Translations under genes and position numbers: made by a program
Source: Peromyscus leucopus
Taxonomy: Eukaryota; Chordata; Mammalia; Rodentia; Cricetidae
DNA: 64,000 nt
Assembly (NCBI RefSeq): GCF_004664715.2
Contig: NC_051068.1
Span: 50,256,953 to 50,320,952, forward strand
Reading direction: 5' to 3'
The notes under the pieces: generated by a model
Databases searched by the model: none
The model's input: the letters and a program-made list of their open reading frames with translations, nothing else
Told to the model about the DNA's origin: nothing
Part shown: piece after piece, positions 24,176-35,389 of the stretch
Numbering within the stretch: position 1 is the first letter of the stretch
Layout of the letters: every line of letters starts with the position of its first letter

Positions 24176-24887
24176 AAAAAAGTACTTTGCAACAATCTAG
24201 GAGAAATGCTGTCCAAAGCTCTAATTAATGTGAACAAATGGGTGGTCACCATAGTTAGAGAGTATCAGGACAGATAACACAGTCCTCAGAAGCGATGGAG
24301 AAGAGCTTGGAGTGTATTTCAAGAGTAAGGGGAAGTCAGTGAATATGAGAAACAGGTATATTAAAATATCTAAGTTACAAGTGATACATTCCATAGAATG
24401 GTATCTATCACTTTAAGAAAACTATGGTTCAATATTCTACCCCTGGAAGTGATGTCAAGTGCAACTGTCAAGTGGCATCAGAAACAGTAACTTTTCAGAA
24501 TCTTATTTATGTTTTATTGACACACAAGGTTATTTTATTTGGAAAGTGAGTAGTATAAAGACTCAGAACTTCTGCTTCCTGTGCTGGTCACCTTGGGTGA
24601 GCTGGAGTATAACAACACCCCATGCCTCTACTGAACAACAGTCACTGATCTCATTCCTGAGACAGAAACACAGGTTCACTGTCTCAGTCCTGGGACAGGT
24701 CTCAAAAACTATTGTACTCGTTGCATACTGAAGAAATAGTTTTCATAGTGAAAATGCTCATTTGCATCTTCACTTTATTCTTCATAGCTGAGAGAGGGGC
24801 ATAGGACATAGGTATGAAGTTCTGTCAAAAGTTTCCAAGGGTAACCTGGTATGTTTGGTGTGCCTTAAATTCCAACTCTAGTTAACC
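24176..24887. other. no recognised feature
   Basis: The 90-codon plus frame at 24459-24731 has no motif I know. No repeat was recognised. Confidence 0.45.
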
Positions 24888-25163
24888 ATGGAGGTCTGGA
24901 AGTCTGTACAGACAGACAGGAAATTACAGAGCTAGGCAGGAAAAGGAAGTGATGTAGCTGGACAAAGAGAGCCAGTCAGATGGCAGAACAGCAAGGCATA
25001 TAGGTGTGGGCAGACAGGAATTATCTTGCTTTTGGAAGCTGCAGAGTTGGTGAGGTAAGGTTAACTATGGCTTTCCCTATTTCCCTGATAGCTCGGGTTT
25101 TCTCCCCTATATCTGGCTCTGAGTTTTTTTTATTTAATAAGACTGTTTAAAAATTCATCTACA
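24888..25163 (+). mobile_element. LTR, 3' half
   Basis: It matches the second half of the LTRs at 59289-59750 and 60324-60832: ggaagtctgtacagacagac, agctgcagagttggtgaggt, atatctggctctgag, and ttatttaataagactgttta before the end tctACA. The U3 half is missing. Confidence 0.7.
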
Positions 25164-26974
25164 AGGAACTGCTGCTTGAGGCTTCTAGGAATTCCTGCTT
25201 GGGGTAGCAACTGTTCTAAGTGACTTCTCATGGTCATGCCCATATGCTTTCTCGGTGCATACAAAGTGACAGTATGTAGTACTGAAGGTTCCGCTCACTG
25301 CAGGGTCTTGGCAGATGTTTAACTTTAAACCTTTGTTGCCATCATGCAAATTTCAATAGGCTTATAAATAATTTCCTTTCTTCAAATATTATTCTCAATC
25401 ATATGCATATGAGATCATCATAAAAATTCATTTGTCATAATTTTATCACTTCGTTAAATTCTAAGGTCTTTTTAATAATTTCATAGTAAACTCAAAATTC
25501 CTAATATATCACTAAAATCTATCTCTACTACACCCTGATTAATATCATATTCTTAAAGGTCACATGATTTTTTAAATTTCTGAGTGTATTTTATTATTTC
25601 TTATCTAGTAATTTACACAATTGTTTTCAGGTATGATCATAGTCACATCAACTCAGCTATGAAATAGGTCATTCAAAATCATCTACCTTTCCTATCTCTT
25701 TTTGGCAGATTTCCTTTATTACATTTTTATGTTCAGTCGTAATACTAGTAAAATATATTCATTAATAGGTTAAGTCATTATATTTAAACAATAGGTGGTT
25801 GAGGAATTACAGGCTTAAGTCAGTCTTTCCTTTGAGATATCTTCCTTGGGCATTGTTTCATATGCTGAAAGAAATGGGAACTTAAAAATATTCCCAGCAA
25901 TCTATCTCTAGGGCCTCCTGTTCTCATTGATTCTGAACAGTGGCATTCTTCCCCAGGGCAGGTCAACTATAAACACATACTTACATCATTCAAGTTCAGC
26001 AAGGTCATTTCTTTTCAGTGTACCCAGTCCAATCTGTAACCCAGAAAAGACACTATTAAAAATGAATATGGCAATGTATACCATTGGTATTTGTTTTAAG
26101 GAATACTTGGTGTTCTTTATTATAGATTACTCGCAAGTGGTATTTGACAATCTCATAAGGTATGAGTATTGTGATATCACAACAAACTAGAAACTAGATA
26201 TATTAACACTTGTTAACAACATATGTAGGCTTTCCCAATAAATCATCCTTGAAGATGAAACATTATATGATATATTCCTTGACAATAAACTATTTTATAT
26301 ATTTACATACCAGTTATACTTTTGGGGGGATGGAAAATAATATCTATGAATAAGTTTTGGTTAATAAAGCAAAGTTCACATCATAAGATTACAAACCACA
26401 TTTTCTCCTATCCACATTTAATTGGAACGTGACTTTCTGTCCCTCTTTAATCCTTGTAGAACAGTGTAAAGAACTATCTTGTACTTGAAAGTTACAGTCA
26501 TTACTTGAATAGCAGTCGTAAAATCTTTTCGTATTGTTTGCTTGTTTAGTGTTCATGTTTTTATAATTTAATGAAAATGAGAGTAGCAAAGTCAAATCAT
26601 TTTTCCTGTTTCTCTAGAAGATAAAATGCTTACACACTAGAAGTTATTAAAAGTACATTTAAATCACTATTTATCTCAGAATTGCATTAAAATATGAGTA
26701 ATGTGGCATCATAGATAGATGTTTCAAGGCAATGTAGTATCATTTAGAGTCATTTAATCCCATATTCTGTGACTACATACTGATGAATTGTACTGAAACC
26801 ATCCAATGACACTTCTCAATCTAAACAGAAGTCAGATCGCATGGGGCTGAAATTTCATGTGTTTATAAGACACTGACTAGGGCAGGAGCTGAGAAGCAAA
26901 CTTTGGTGCCCTGCAATAGTGGTAAGTGTGATTCACTGCCAAGTCATCACTCCAGACCCTCAAAACGAATGGAC
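25164..26974. other. AT-rich DNA, no gene recognised
   Basis: I see no recognisable repeat or coding region on either strand; frames are at most 87 codons. Confidence 0.5.
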
Positions 26975-27390
26975 TATTCTAGATTTTTTTTTCAATTTTT
27001 TAGATTATAATATAATTACAAAATTTCTCCCTCCAAATACTCCTGTTAGGCTTCAATGCTCTCCTTCAAATGCATGGCCTCTTTTTGTTTCACTAATTTT
27101 TATGACATCCATATATGAACTTATATCTACATATATATCCCTAAATATAACCTGCTGGTTCCATATAATGTAAGTTATATGTGTTTTCTGGGTCTGGGGT
27201 TTCGACACTGCTCAAACAGTGTGCTCTTCCCCAGAAAGGACCACTTCTCCAGCTCCCCAATATACACTGTTGTGTGTAGTTCTTTGTGTAGGGTTAAGAT
27301 TTGGTGTTTTTCCATGTCTATTGTAGTATGTTTGTTGGTGTTATCCTTGTTCCGCTTATGTTCGATTTTTTATATATATAACATATTCTA
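26975..27390 (-). mobile_element. L1 3'UTR fragment, old family
   Basis: The antisense text ttctccctccaaatactcct, caaatgcatggcctctttt, atatatccctaaatataacc, tgctcttccccagaaaggac and tagttctttgtgtagggtt is a well-known block of an older rodent L1 3'UTR. No coding sequence is attached. The next stretch, 27391-27939, is GC-richer and unassigned. Confidence 0.65.
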
Positions 27391-27939
27391 TTACAAACAC
27401 ATACAATAGTAACAAGATATTTTCTTAAAACCTCTGAAGGATTATTTCCAAGCAAGTCACTAGAACCCGCAAAGTGTGGAGGGAAGGCACTAGAGATGAG
27501 AAACTACAAAAGCAGAAAACTCGTAGCAAGATGTCTTGTGTTAGCTGATAACTTAAGCCAAGCAAGTTTATTAGGTGGCACCGCTCAATGTTTTCAAGGG
27601 AGAAATTCCCAAGGCAAGCAGCTAAATCAGACAATTTGGCAGAAAGAAAGCAGGGAACCTCAGGCGCAGCTGCCTTAGGACTGATAAGCACAGCCTAGGG
27701 GGAGGAGTCAGATGTCCAGGAACTTCATCCTTGGCTCTTCAGGGCCATGGTCCCTGCCCCATACCAAATCTTGCCAAGTCTGCCCCTAGGAAAAGACATA
27801 GAGCTAATGTCCCCTTTGTCCTTCATCTGGCCTCTGTGAAAGCCTTGGATCACCCTGTCTTTCAACAGGTCCCCCTTTCTTATTTTCTTTCTTTTTTTTT
27901 TTTTCAGTTAGTATATTTTTAAAGAAACATTTTTTTTTT
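27391..27939. other. unassigned GC-richer segment
   Basis: Frames of 60-88 codons occur on both strands, with no motif I recognise. Its composition and position between L1 pieces suggest an unrecognised LTR or repeat, but I cannot support a name. Confidence 0.3.
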
Positions 27940-28594
27940 ATTTAAAAGTTTTTTTTTTTTTTCATTTTACATAGCAACCTAAGTTCCTCCTGCCTCTCCC
28001 CGTCCTACTCATCTTCTCCCCATCTTTCACACCTCAGAGAGAGTAAGGCCTCTCATGGGGAGACAACAAAGTCTGCCACATCAAGTAGAGGCAGGACCAA
28101 GCCCCTCCCCACTCCATAGGGAATGGGCTCCAAAAAGCCAGTTCACTCACTAGGGACAAATCCTGGTCCCACTGCCAGTAGCACCACAAACTGCCTAAGC
28201 CACGCAACTGTCACCCACATTCAGAGGGCCTAGTTCAGTCCCGTGAAGGTTCCCCAGCTGTCAGTCCAGGGTCAGTGAACTCCATCTAGCTTGGGTCAGC
28301 TGTCTCTGTGGGTTTCACCATCATGATCTTGACTCAGATAACTCCTACTACCTCTCTCCGACTGGATTCCAGGAGCTCTACCCATTGTTCAGCTTACTGG
28401 ATGAAGGTTCTATGATGACAATTAGGGTAGTCATCCATCTGATTACAGGGGAAGGCCAGTTCAGGGACCCTCTCCACTATTGCTTGGAGTCTTAGCTGGG
28501 TTCATCCTTGTGGGTTCCTGAGAACTTCCCTAGCACCAGGTTTCCTGTTAACCCCATAATGGCTCCTTCTATCAAAATATCTGTTTCTTTTGGC
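27940..28594 (-). mobile_element. L1 3'UTR, old family
   Basis: A T-rich tract (antisense A-tail) is followed by ctcatggggagacaacaaag, tcactagggacaaatcctg, acaggggaaggccagttcag, gtcttagctgggttcatcc and taaccccataatggctcctt. This is the 3'UTR of an older rodent L1. It joins directly to sequence from the middle of ORF2, skipping the ORF2 C-terminal half. Confidence 0.75.
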
Positions 28595-29735
28595 CTTTTG
28601 GTTAGTTTGGATAGGGATTTGTCTCTTATTTATTTCCTCAAAGACCAACTCTTTGTTTCGTTGATTCTTTGTATTGTTCTCTTTTTTTCTATTTTATTAA
28701 TTTCAGCCCTCAATTTGATTATTTCCTTCCGGGTGAGTTTGCTTCTTTTTGTTCTAGAGCTTTCATGTATGCTGTTCAGTTGCTAGTTTAAGATTTCTTT
28801 AACTTCTTTATGTGGGCAATTAGTGCTATGAATTTTCCTCTTAGCACTGCTTTCCTAGTGTCCCATAAGTTTGGCTGTGTCGTACATTCATTTTCATTGA
28901 ATTCTAGGAAGTCTTTAATTTCTTTCTTTATTTCTTCCTTGACCCATTGGTGACTCAGAAGAGCATTACTCAGTTTCCATGAGTTTGTATGCTTAGTGTA
29001 ATTTATATTGTTGTTGAATTCTAACTTTAAGCCATTGTGGTCCAATAAAATAATGGAAGTTATTCTAATTTTTAATATATCTGTTGAGATTTCCTTTGTG
29101 ACTGACTATGTGGTCTGTTTTAGAGAAGGTTCCATGGGGTACTGAGAAGTTCATATATTCTTTTGTGTTAGGGTTGAATGTTCTGTTGATATCTATTAAG
29201 TCCATTTGAGTCATAACATTTGTTAGATCCCTTACTTCTCTGTTAAGTTTCTGACTGGCCGACCTGACTATTGATGAGAGTGAGGTGTTGATGTCTCACT
29301 ATTAGTGTGTGGTGTTTAATGTGCAATATAAACTTTAGTAATGTTTCTTTTGCATATGTGGGTGCACTTGTTTGGGGAGCATAAATGTTCAGAATTGAGA
29401 ATTCATCTTGATTTTTCCTATAATTAATATGTAATATCCTTCCAAATCTCTTTTGATTGATTTTAAATTGTAATCCATTTTGTTAGATGTTAGGATAGCT
29501 AAAGCAGCTTGCTTCATAAGTCCATGAGATTGGAAAGTCTTTTTCTAGCCTTTTATTCTGAGGTAGTGTCTGTCTTTGAAGTTGAAGTGTGTTTCTTGTA
29601 TGCAGCAGAAAGATGGGTCCTGTTTTTATAACCATTTTGTTAGCCTGTGTCTTTATATAGGCAAATTAACTTCATCAAATTAGGGGATATTAATGACAAG
29701 TAATTGTTAGTTCCTGTTATTTATTTATTTATTTT
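28595..29735 (-). pseudogene. L1 ORF2 fragment: endonuclease and start of RT region
   Basis: On the minus strand the copy runs from the endonuclease N-terminus (about 29720, with the RHRL and CIQETHF-like text near 29590-29680) to the linker before reverse transcriptase (about 28600). The clearest open part is 29045-28788: [20 protein letters not shown], then [20 protein letters not shown]. In intact L1 this enzyme nicks DNA and copies L1 RNA at the nick. Here the catalytic RT core is absent and the endonuclease part has stops and frameshifts. The junction at about 28595 leaves out roughly the last 60-70% of ORF2. Confidence 0.8.
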
Positions 29736-29769
29736 TTTTTTGGATGGTAGTATGTGTGTATTTCCCTTC

Positions 29770-30475
29770 TTTGAGATTTGCTGCTTTGGTTTTATCTATT
29801 ACCAGTGGTTTTTGTGGGTGCATCTAACTTCCTTAGGGTGAAGTTTTCCTTCTAGTGCTTTCTGCAGGGCTGGATTTGTGGACAAGTCTTGTTTGAATAT
29901 GGTTTATCTTGGAATATTTTGTGTTCTCCCTCTACGCTAATTGAAATTTTTTGTTGGGTATAGCAGTCTAGTATGGCATCTGTGTTCTCTTAGTTTCTAC
30001 ATAACATCTGACCAGGACCTTCTGGCTTTCAGTCTCCATTGAGAAGTTGGGTGTTATTCTGATGGGTCTGTCTCTATAGACACTTGACCTTTTTCCTTTG
30101 CTGCTCTTAAAATTCTTTCTTTATTCTGTATGTTTAGTAGTTTGATCATTATGTGGAAGGGGGAATTTTTGGGGCGATCTAGTCTATTTAGTTTTCTGTA
30201 AGCATCTTGTATCTTCATAGGAATTTTCTTCTTTAGGTTGGGAAAGTTTTCTTCTATGATTTTGTTGAATATATGTTCTGTGCCTTTGAGTTGGTATTCT
30301 CCTTCTTCTCTCACTATTATTTTTAGCTTTGGTGTTTTCATGGTGCCCCAGATTTCCTGGACCTTTTGTGTTCTGACTTTTTTGACATTAGTGTTCTCTT
30401 TGACTGACCAATCTATTTCTTCTATTGTATCCCATTTTTTAATGTGGGAAAAATTCTCTTGTAAATAATTTCCCC
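29770..30475 (-). pseudogene. L1 ORF1p fragment, RNA-binding region
   Basis: The open frame from about 30470 to 30054 encodes a typical L1 ORF1p middle and RNA-recognition region: HIFNKIIEENFPNLKKKIPM, then a RKLNRLDRPKNS-like stretch, then RILRAAKEKGQV. ORF1p is the RNA chaperone that coats L1 RNA. Its C-terminal part continues downstream to about 29770 in broken frames. The N-terminal coiled coil is missing: the open frame runs on to 30602, but its first 40-odd codons come from unrelated flanking DNA. The order ORF1 then ORF2 on the minus strand is that of one L1 copy. Confidence 0.85.
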
Positions 30476-30737
30476 CTTTAAGAAATCTTAATTGGCTCAC
30501 CAACTCTGCCAACTGAAAAGAACAATAGGAGCCCCAAGGGGGTTCAAGGCAGCTACCTAGTGTGTTAACAGCCCAAGATAGGGATACAGTGAGAGCCCAC
30601 AACCCACCAGGAGAAAAAAAATTAAATATTTAGCCATTTGGATCCAGCTGGTTAGGGCTCTGGCCCACCTAGCATGGAGACTCTGGCCAAGTGCAGCTCA
30701 AGATTGAGCTGGTGCCTACAATGCCACAGGTAAGCAG

Positions 30738-30740
<3 letters not shown>

Positions 30741-30779
<39 letters not shown>
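30741..30779. repeat. (GT)n microsatellite
   Basis: A pure GT run of about 38 bp. The 265 bases to its left (30476-30740) are unassigned. Confidence 0.95.
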
Positions 30780-30782
<3 letters not shown>

Positions 30783-30794
30783 TTATGTTATAAT

Positions 30795-31245
30795 CCTTGA
30801 GTGCCAGACATAACATGAATCTTAAAAGGTCTCAAATAAGAAACCCAGAGTGAGAATTTGGAGTGAAAGCTGAAAAATCAGCGAAGCAGACTAGCCAGCC
30901 ACTCACCTCTACAAAATCCTCAGCCTCAAGAGAGAGCAAGTTTCTGTTTCCTCACAACTTATATACCTTTCTCTGTCCAGACATCATTTCCTGATATTAA
31001 AGGCATAGGTTCTTCCCAGTACTGGGATTAAAGGTGTAAGCCACCATGGCCTGGCTCTGTTTCCAGTGTGGCCTTGAATTCACAAATATCCAGACAGATA
31101 TCTGCTTCCCAAGTGATAGAATTAAGGGTGTGTCCACTACTTTCTTACCTCTATGTCTAATCTAGTGGCTGGCTATGCCCTCTGATCCTCAGACAAGTTT
31201 ATTAGAGTACACACTGTATCACAACATGCCATATTGCTGTTTATA
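30795..31245 (-). mobile_element. solo LTR with B1-like segment
   Basis: The plus strand begins catgaatcttaaaaggtctc and ends gtttattagagtacacactg...catgccata. The middle holds reverse B1-like text (actgggattaaaggtgtaag; tgatagaattaagggtgtg). This matches the minus-strand LTR at 42490-43044 in order and content. Ends and target duplication are not clear. Confidence 0.65.
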
Positions 31246-31315
31246 TTATTGTATGATTTTACACTGACATCTACCCATCTCCTCCTCCAATTTGTGTAAC
31301 ACCTGAGGGTGTTGC

Positions 31316-31838
31316 TCTTGGTCCAATCTATGCTGACTGTATCTGTGTCTCAGGGGGCCACTCTTGATTCAATTAGAGCTCTTGGTCCAATCATAATTGG
31401 CAGATTCTGTGTCTCAGGTAGCTGCTGAGGTCACAGGGGGGGGTGCATTTGGTGCAGGAAGTGGGTCTTGTAGATTGTAAGGTCCAGTCTGATGGGAGGT
31501 ACTGGTAAGAATGCCTACCCAAAGGAATCTTTCCTGCTGGACTGCACCTGGGGCAGAGATGGGTTGGTAGGGGGATACAAGTTGTGCCCAGAGGCTGAGA
31601 TCCTAGAGACAGAACTCTTGGGCTGGGAGAGGAGACACTCATCTTTTTGTCCAATCAGATCTGTATGATTCTGTGTTTTAAGGAGCCCCTAAGGTAGCAG
31701 AGGGATGGATGAGTTTAGGGCACAGAATTGGTCTTGTATATTGCAGCATCCAATGGGAGGTGTTGGTGGGAATTCCTGCCTGCAGGAGTCTTCCCTGCTG
31801 GAGTGCACTTCTTGGTCCAATCAGAGCTGGTGGATTCA
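31316..31838 (-). repeat. tandem units resembling L1 promoter monomers
   Basis: The phrase ttggtccaatc followed by a gattctgtgtctcagg-like block recurs at about 31318, 31379, 31648 and 31814. Later parts of each unit also recur (gggaggtactggtaagaatg versus gggaggtgttggtgggaatt; cctgctggactgcac versus cctgctggagtgcac). Units are incomplete and of unequal length. Rodent L1s carry tandem 5' promoter monomers, and the position among minus-strand L1 pieces fits that reading, but the family match is inferred. Confidence 0.5.
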
Positions 31839-32155
31839 GCAAGGTGTGTTTCTTATATGCAGCAGAAGGACTGATCCTGTTTTTGTATCTATTCTGTTAG
31901 CCTGTGTCTTTTTATTGGCAAATTTAGTTCATTGATATTAAAAGGTATTAATTACCACTGATTGTTTGTTTGTTTGTTTGTTTTCATTTTAGTGGTGGTG
32001 ATAGTAGTGTGTGTGTTCCCTTTCTTTGGGTTTTGCTGTAGTGAGATTATCTGTTGCCTTTGTTTTCATTAATGTAGCTGAAATTTTAGGATCATAGTTT
32101 ACCTTCTAGTATTTTCTGTAGTGCTGGGTTTGTGAATAGGTATTGTTTAATATAT

Positions 32156-32525
32156 CTGTGGAGCCTTCACAGGACTGGACTAGGCCCTCTGCATAATCGA
32201 GACAGTTGTGTAGCTTGCTCTGCTTAAGGGGCCCCCTGGCAGTATGATCAGGATCCATCTCTGGTGCATGAGTTCAGTTTTTGGAACCCACTACCTATGG
32301 TGGGACACTTCATACAGACTTGAGGCTGGGGGAGGGGCTTGGAACTACCTCTACTGAATGTACAAGGCTCTGCTGACTCCCTATGAAAGGACTTATGTTT
32401 TGTAGGCAGGAATGGGGGGTGGGGGGTGGGGAGAAGGCTGGAGGGCCAGGAGAAGGGAAGAAGGGAATCTGTGATTCGTATGTAAAAGGAATGAAAAAAT
32501 TCTTAATAATAAAATGTTTTAAAAA
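32156..32525 (+). mobile_element. L1 3' end nested in ORF1
   Basis: It has actggactaggccctctgca, ggtgcatgagttcagttttt, a G-rich block ggggggtggggggtgggg, and gattcgtatgtaaaaggaat plus an A-rich tail. It is the sense-strand L1 3'UTR seen also at 6326-6712 and 61075-61360. It interrupts the ORF1 C-terminal region of the older minus-strand L1. Flanks around tgtttaatatat and tgttttaaaaatat may be an imperfect target duplication. Confidence 0.75.
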
Positions 32526-33280
32526 TATGGTTTTGTACTGAAATATCTTGCTTTGTCCGTCTATATTGACTGAAAGTTTTATAGGGTATAGTAGTCTGGG
32601 CTGGCTTCTTTGGTCCCTTTGTGTTTGTAAACTGTCTGTCTAGGACCTTCTCCATTGATAAGTTGGATGAAATTCGAATACGTCTTCCTTTATAGGTTAC
32701 TTGTAGCTCTTAGTAGTCTTTCTTTATTCTGTATGTTTAGTGTTTTGATTTTTATGTGGCAAGAGGACTTTTTTTTTTTTTTTGTCCAGCCTATTTGGTG
32801 TTTTGTAAGCTTCTTACACCTTTATAGGAATGCCCTTCTTTAGGTTGGGAAAGTTTTCTTCTATGATTTTGTTGAATACATTTTCTGTGCCTTTGAGCTG
32901 GGATTCTTCTCTTTCTTCTACCCCTATTATTCTTAGGTTTGGTCTTTTCATTGTGTCCCAGATTTCCTATATGTGTTGTGTTAGGAATCTATTAGATTTA
33001 ACATTTTGTTTGACTGATGAATCTATTTCCTCTATTGTATCATCAATGCCTGAGATTCTCTCTTCCATCTCTTGTATTCTATAAATCCTCTTCACTTCCC
33101 CAGTTTTTCCATTTCCAGCATTCTCTCAGTTTGTGTTTTCTTTATTGTTCCTATTTCAGTTTTCAAGTCTTGAACTCTTTCCTTCACCTGTTTGATTATT
33201 TTTTTCTTGGCTTTCTTAGCTTTATTTAAGGGATTTATTGATTTCTTCCAATTTTTGTTTGTCTTTTCCTCAACCTCTTT
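32526..33280 (-). pseudogene. L1 ORF1 middle part
   Basis: The minus strand carries the ORF1p region equivalent to 30054-30475, including the reverse of ttgggaaagttttcttctat and gaatctatttcctctattg, then coiled-coil-coding text toward 33280. Frames are broken, and this part is separated from the ORF1 start by the insertion at 33281-34611. Confidence 0.75.
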
Positions 33281-34611
33281 TTTTTTCCTTTTATTTTATT
33301 TTACAATACCATTCAGTTCTACATATCAGCCACAGATTCCCTTGTTCCCCCCTTCCTGCCCCTCTCCCCTTCCCCCCAGCCCACCCTCCCATTCCCACCT
33401 CCTCCGGGCAAAGCCTCCCCCGAGGATTGAGATTGACCTGGTAGACTCAGTCCAGGCAGGTCCAGTCCCCTCCTCCTAGATTGAGCCAAGTGTCCCTGCA
33501 GAAGTCCCAGGTTTCAAACAGCTAATAACTCATGCAATGAGCACAGGACCTGGTACCACTGCCTAGATGCCTCCCAAACAGATCAAGCCAATCAACTGTC
33601 TCACCTATTCAGAGGGCCTGATCCAGTTGGGGGCCCCTCAGCCTTTGGTTCATAGTTCATGCGTTTCCATTCATTTGGCTATTTGTCCCTGTGCTTTATC
33701 CAACCTTGGTTTCAACAATTCTCGCTCATATAAACCCTCCTCTTTCTCGCTAATTAGACTCCAAGAACTCCACCCAGGACCTAGCCATGGATGTCTGCAT
33801 CCAGATTCCTCAGTCCTTGGATGGGGTTTCTGGCACAACTATTAGGGTGTTTGGCCATCCCATCACCAGAGTAGGTCAGTCCCGGCTGTCTTTCGGCCAT
33901 TGCCAGCAGTCTTTTGTGGAGGTATCTTTGTGGATTTCTGTGGGCCTCTTTAGCACTTTGTTTCTTCCTTTTCTCATGTGGTCTTCATTTACCATGGTCT
34001 CCTATTCCTTGTTCTCCCTCTCTGTTCTTGATCGAGCTGGGATCTCCCGCTCTCTTTCCCTCAACCCTTGGCCTCCATTGCTCCCACTCATGTCCAGGTT
34101 GTTCATGTAGATCTCAGCCATTTCTCCGTCATTGGGATGTGGAACTAGGGGAACTCTCCTCCACTGCTAGTGGGAATGCAAGCTTGTACAACCACTTTGG
34201 AAATCAATACGGTTCTTTCTTAGAAAATTGGGAATCAATCTCCCCCAAGATCCAGCTATACCACTCTTGGGCATATACCCAAGAAATGCTCAAACATACC
34301 ACAAAAGCACCTGCTCAGCTATGTTCATATTAGCATTGTTTGTAATAGCCAAAGCCTGGAAACAACCTAGATACCCTTCAACTGAAGAATGGATAAATAA
34401 ATTGTGGCACATATACACAATGGAATACTACTCAGCAGAGAAAAACAATGACATCATGAGGTTTGCAGGCAAATGGGTGGATCTAGAAAAAAATCATCCT
34501 GACTGAGGTAACCCAGACTCAGAAAAACAAATATGGCATGGACTCACTCATAGGAGGATACTAGATATAGAATAAGGATGACTGGACTGCTACTCACACC
34601 ACCAGTGAGGC
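33281..34611 (-). mobile_element. twin-primed (inverted) L1 insertion
   Basis: 33281-34130 is L1 3'UTR on the minus strand, starting with the antisense A-tail. 34131-34611 is the adjoining ORF2 C-terminus and first UTR bases of L1 on the plus strand, i.e. inverted. About 30 bp of UTR is missing at the junction. Flanks ttcctcaacctcttt (33266-33280) and ttccttaacctcttt (34612-34626) form a 15-bp target-site duplication with one mismatch. This is the signature of twin priming during L1 integration. Confidence 0.9.
34131..34560 (+). pseudogene. inverted L1 ORF2p C-terminal fragment
   Basis: The plus frame 34228-34506 reads IPLLGIYPRNAQTYHKSTCS, then AKAWKQPRYPSTEEWINKLW and a HIYTMEYYSAEKN region, the same carboxyl end as at 19888-20157. 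An extra A near 34490 shifts the frame just before the usual terminus. It lies in the inverted half of the twin-primed L1 and has no catalytic domain. Confidence 0.9.
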
Positions 34612-34764
34612 TTCCTTAACCTCTTTAAGGGAATTTTTCATTTCCTCTTTAAGAGCCTCTATCATCTTCATAAAGTAATTCTTCAGTTCATTTTCTTGTG
34701 TTTCAGCTGCATTGGAATGTTCAGGTTTTGCTGTCGTAGGATCATTGGGTTCTGGTGGTGCCAT
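34612..34764 (-). pseudogene. L1 ORF1 start and N-terminus
   Basis: The minus-strand ATG at 34764-34762 opens a frame beginning MAPPEPNDPT and running into a charged, coiled-coil-like segment ending near 34612. This matches the position and style of rodent L1 ORF1p N-termini. The twin-primed insertion cuts it off after about 50 codons. 34765-35360 is the GC-richer 5'UTR. Confidence 0.75.
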
Positions 34765-35360
34765 GATTCTCTTTCAGTTGTTGAACATTTTCTGACAGTG
34801 GCATTTACTCATCTTTCCTTCCACTGGTGCGGCTTGTGCCTGTGCCTGTTCATCCCCGCTTTGTGTTTTGAACCTGTGCCTATATAGTCTGCTGTTTTTC
34901 CAGCTGGTGTGGTTTGCACTTGTTCCAGTCCGCTGGGTTTGCCAGGGAGGACTGGCCATGGGGAGGGTGTTCTGCTGCTTGGGGTTGGGCAGCAGAGTGG
35001 GTCTGGGTAGGACCACATCAAGTGGGTGGTAGGGACTGAACCAGAGCAGTGGAGTGCTACCTCAGGTCAGGGCAGGGACCAGCTGCCTTGCTGGTGCTGG
35101 GATAGGAGGGAGAGGGGCACTGAATTAATTAAGGTTTGGATTTCAGGGCAGTCCAGCCGATCACTCACCTGTTTTTCCAACTCGTATGGTTTGCCTCTGC
35201 CTCTGTAGTCTACTGGAGTTGTGGGGGGTGAGCTGGCCACTGGGAGGCTCTTCTGGTGCTTGGTTGCATGGTGGAGTGTGTGGAGTGTGTAGGGGTACAG
35301 TCTGGGGGCAGGTATTTTACCTGCCTGCAGGCTGATGGGGTCTGCACCAGAAATGTCCCT
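34765..35360 (-). promoter_or_regulatory. L1 5'UTR (promoter region), decayed
   Basis: About 600 bp of GC-richer sequence lies upstream of the ORF1 start on the minus strand, with repeated phrases such as ccagctggtgtggtttgcac and ccaactcgtatggtttgcc about 270 bp apart. I infer promoter function from position only. The two phrases suggest partial internal duplication. Confidence 0.5.
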
Positions 35361-35389
35361 CTTTCTTATTTTTAAGGTTATATTTGTTA

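Larger units (their letters stand above)
31839..35360 (-). mobile_element. older L1 (5' region) with two nested L1s
   Basis: Minus-strand order: 5'UTR (35360-34765), ORF1 start at 34764, ORF1 N-terminus (34764-34612), then the twin-primed L1 (34611-33281), ORF1 middle (33280-32526), an L1 3' end in the opposite orientation (32525-32156), ORF1 C-terminus (32155-31980) and ORF2 N-terminus (to 31839). Removing the two insertions leaves a continuous L1 5' half. ORF2 breaks off early, where monomer-like repeats begin. Confidence 0.8.

Noticed and set aside
30470..30602. N-terminal extension of the L1 ORF1 frame
   Set aside because: The first 40-odd codons come from non-L1 flanking DNA that happens to be in frame; they are not part of ORF1.
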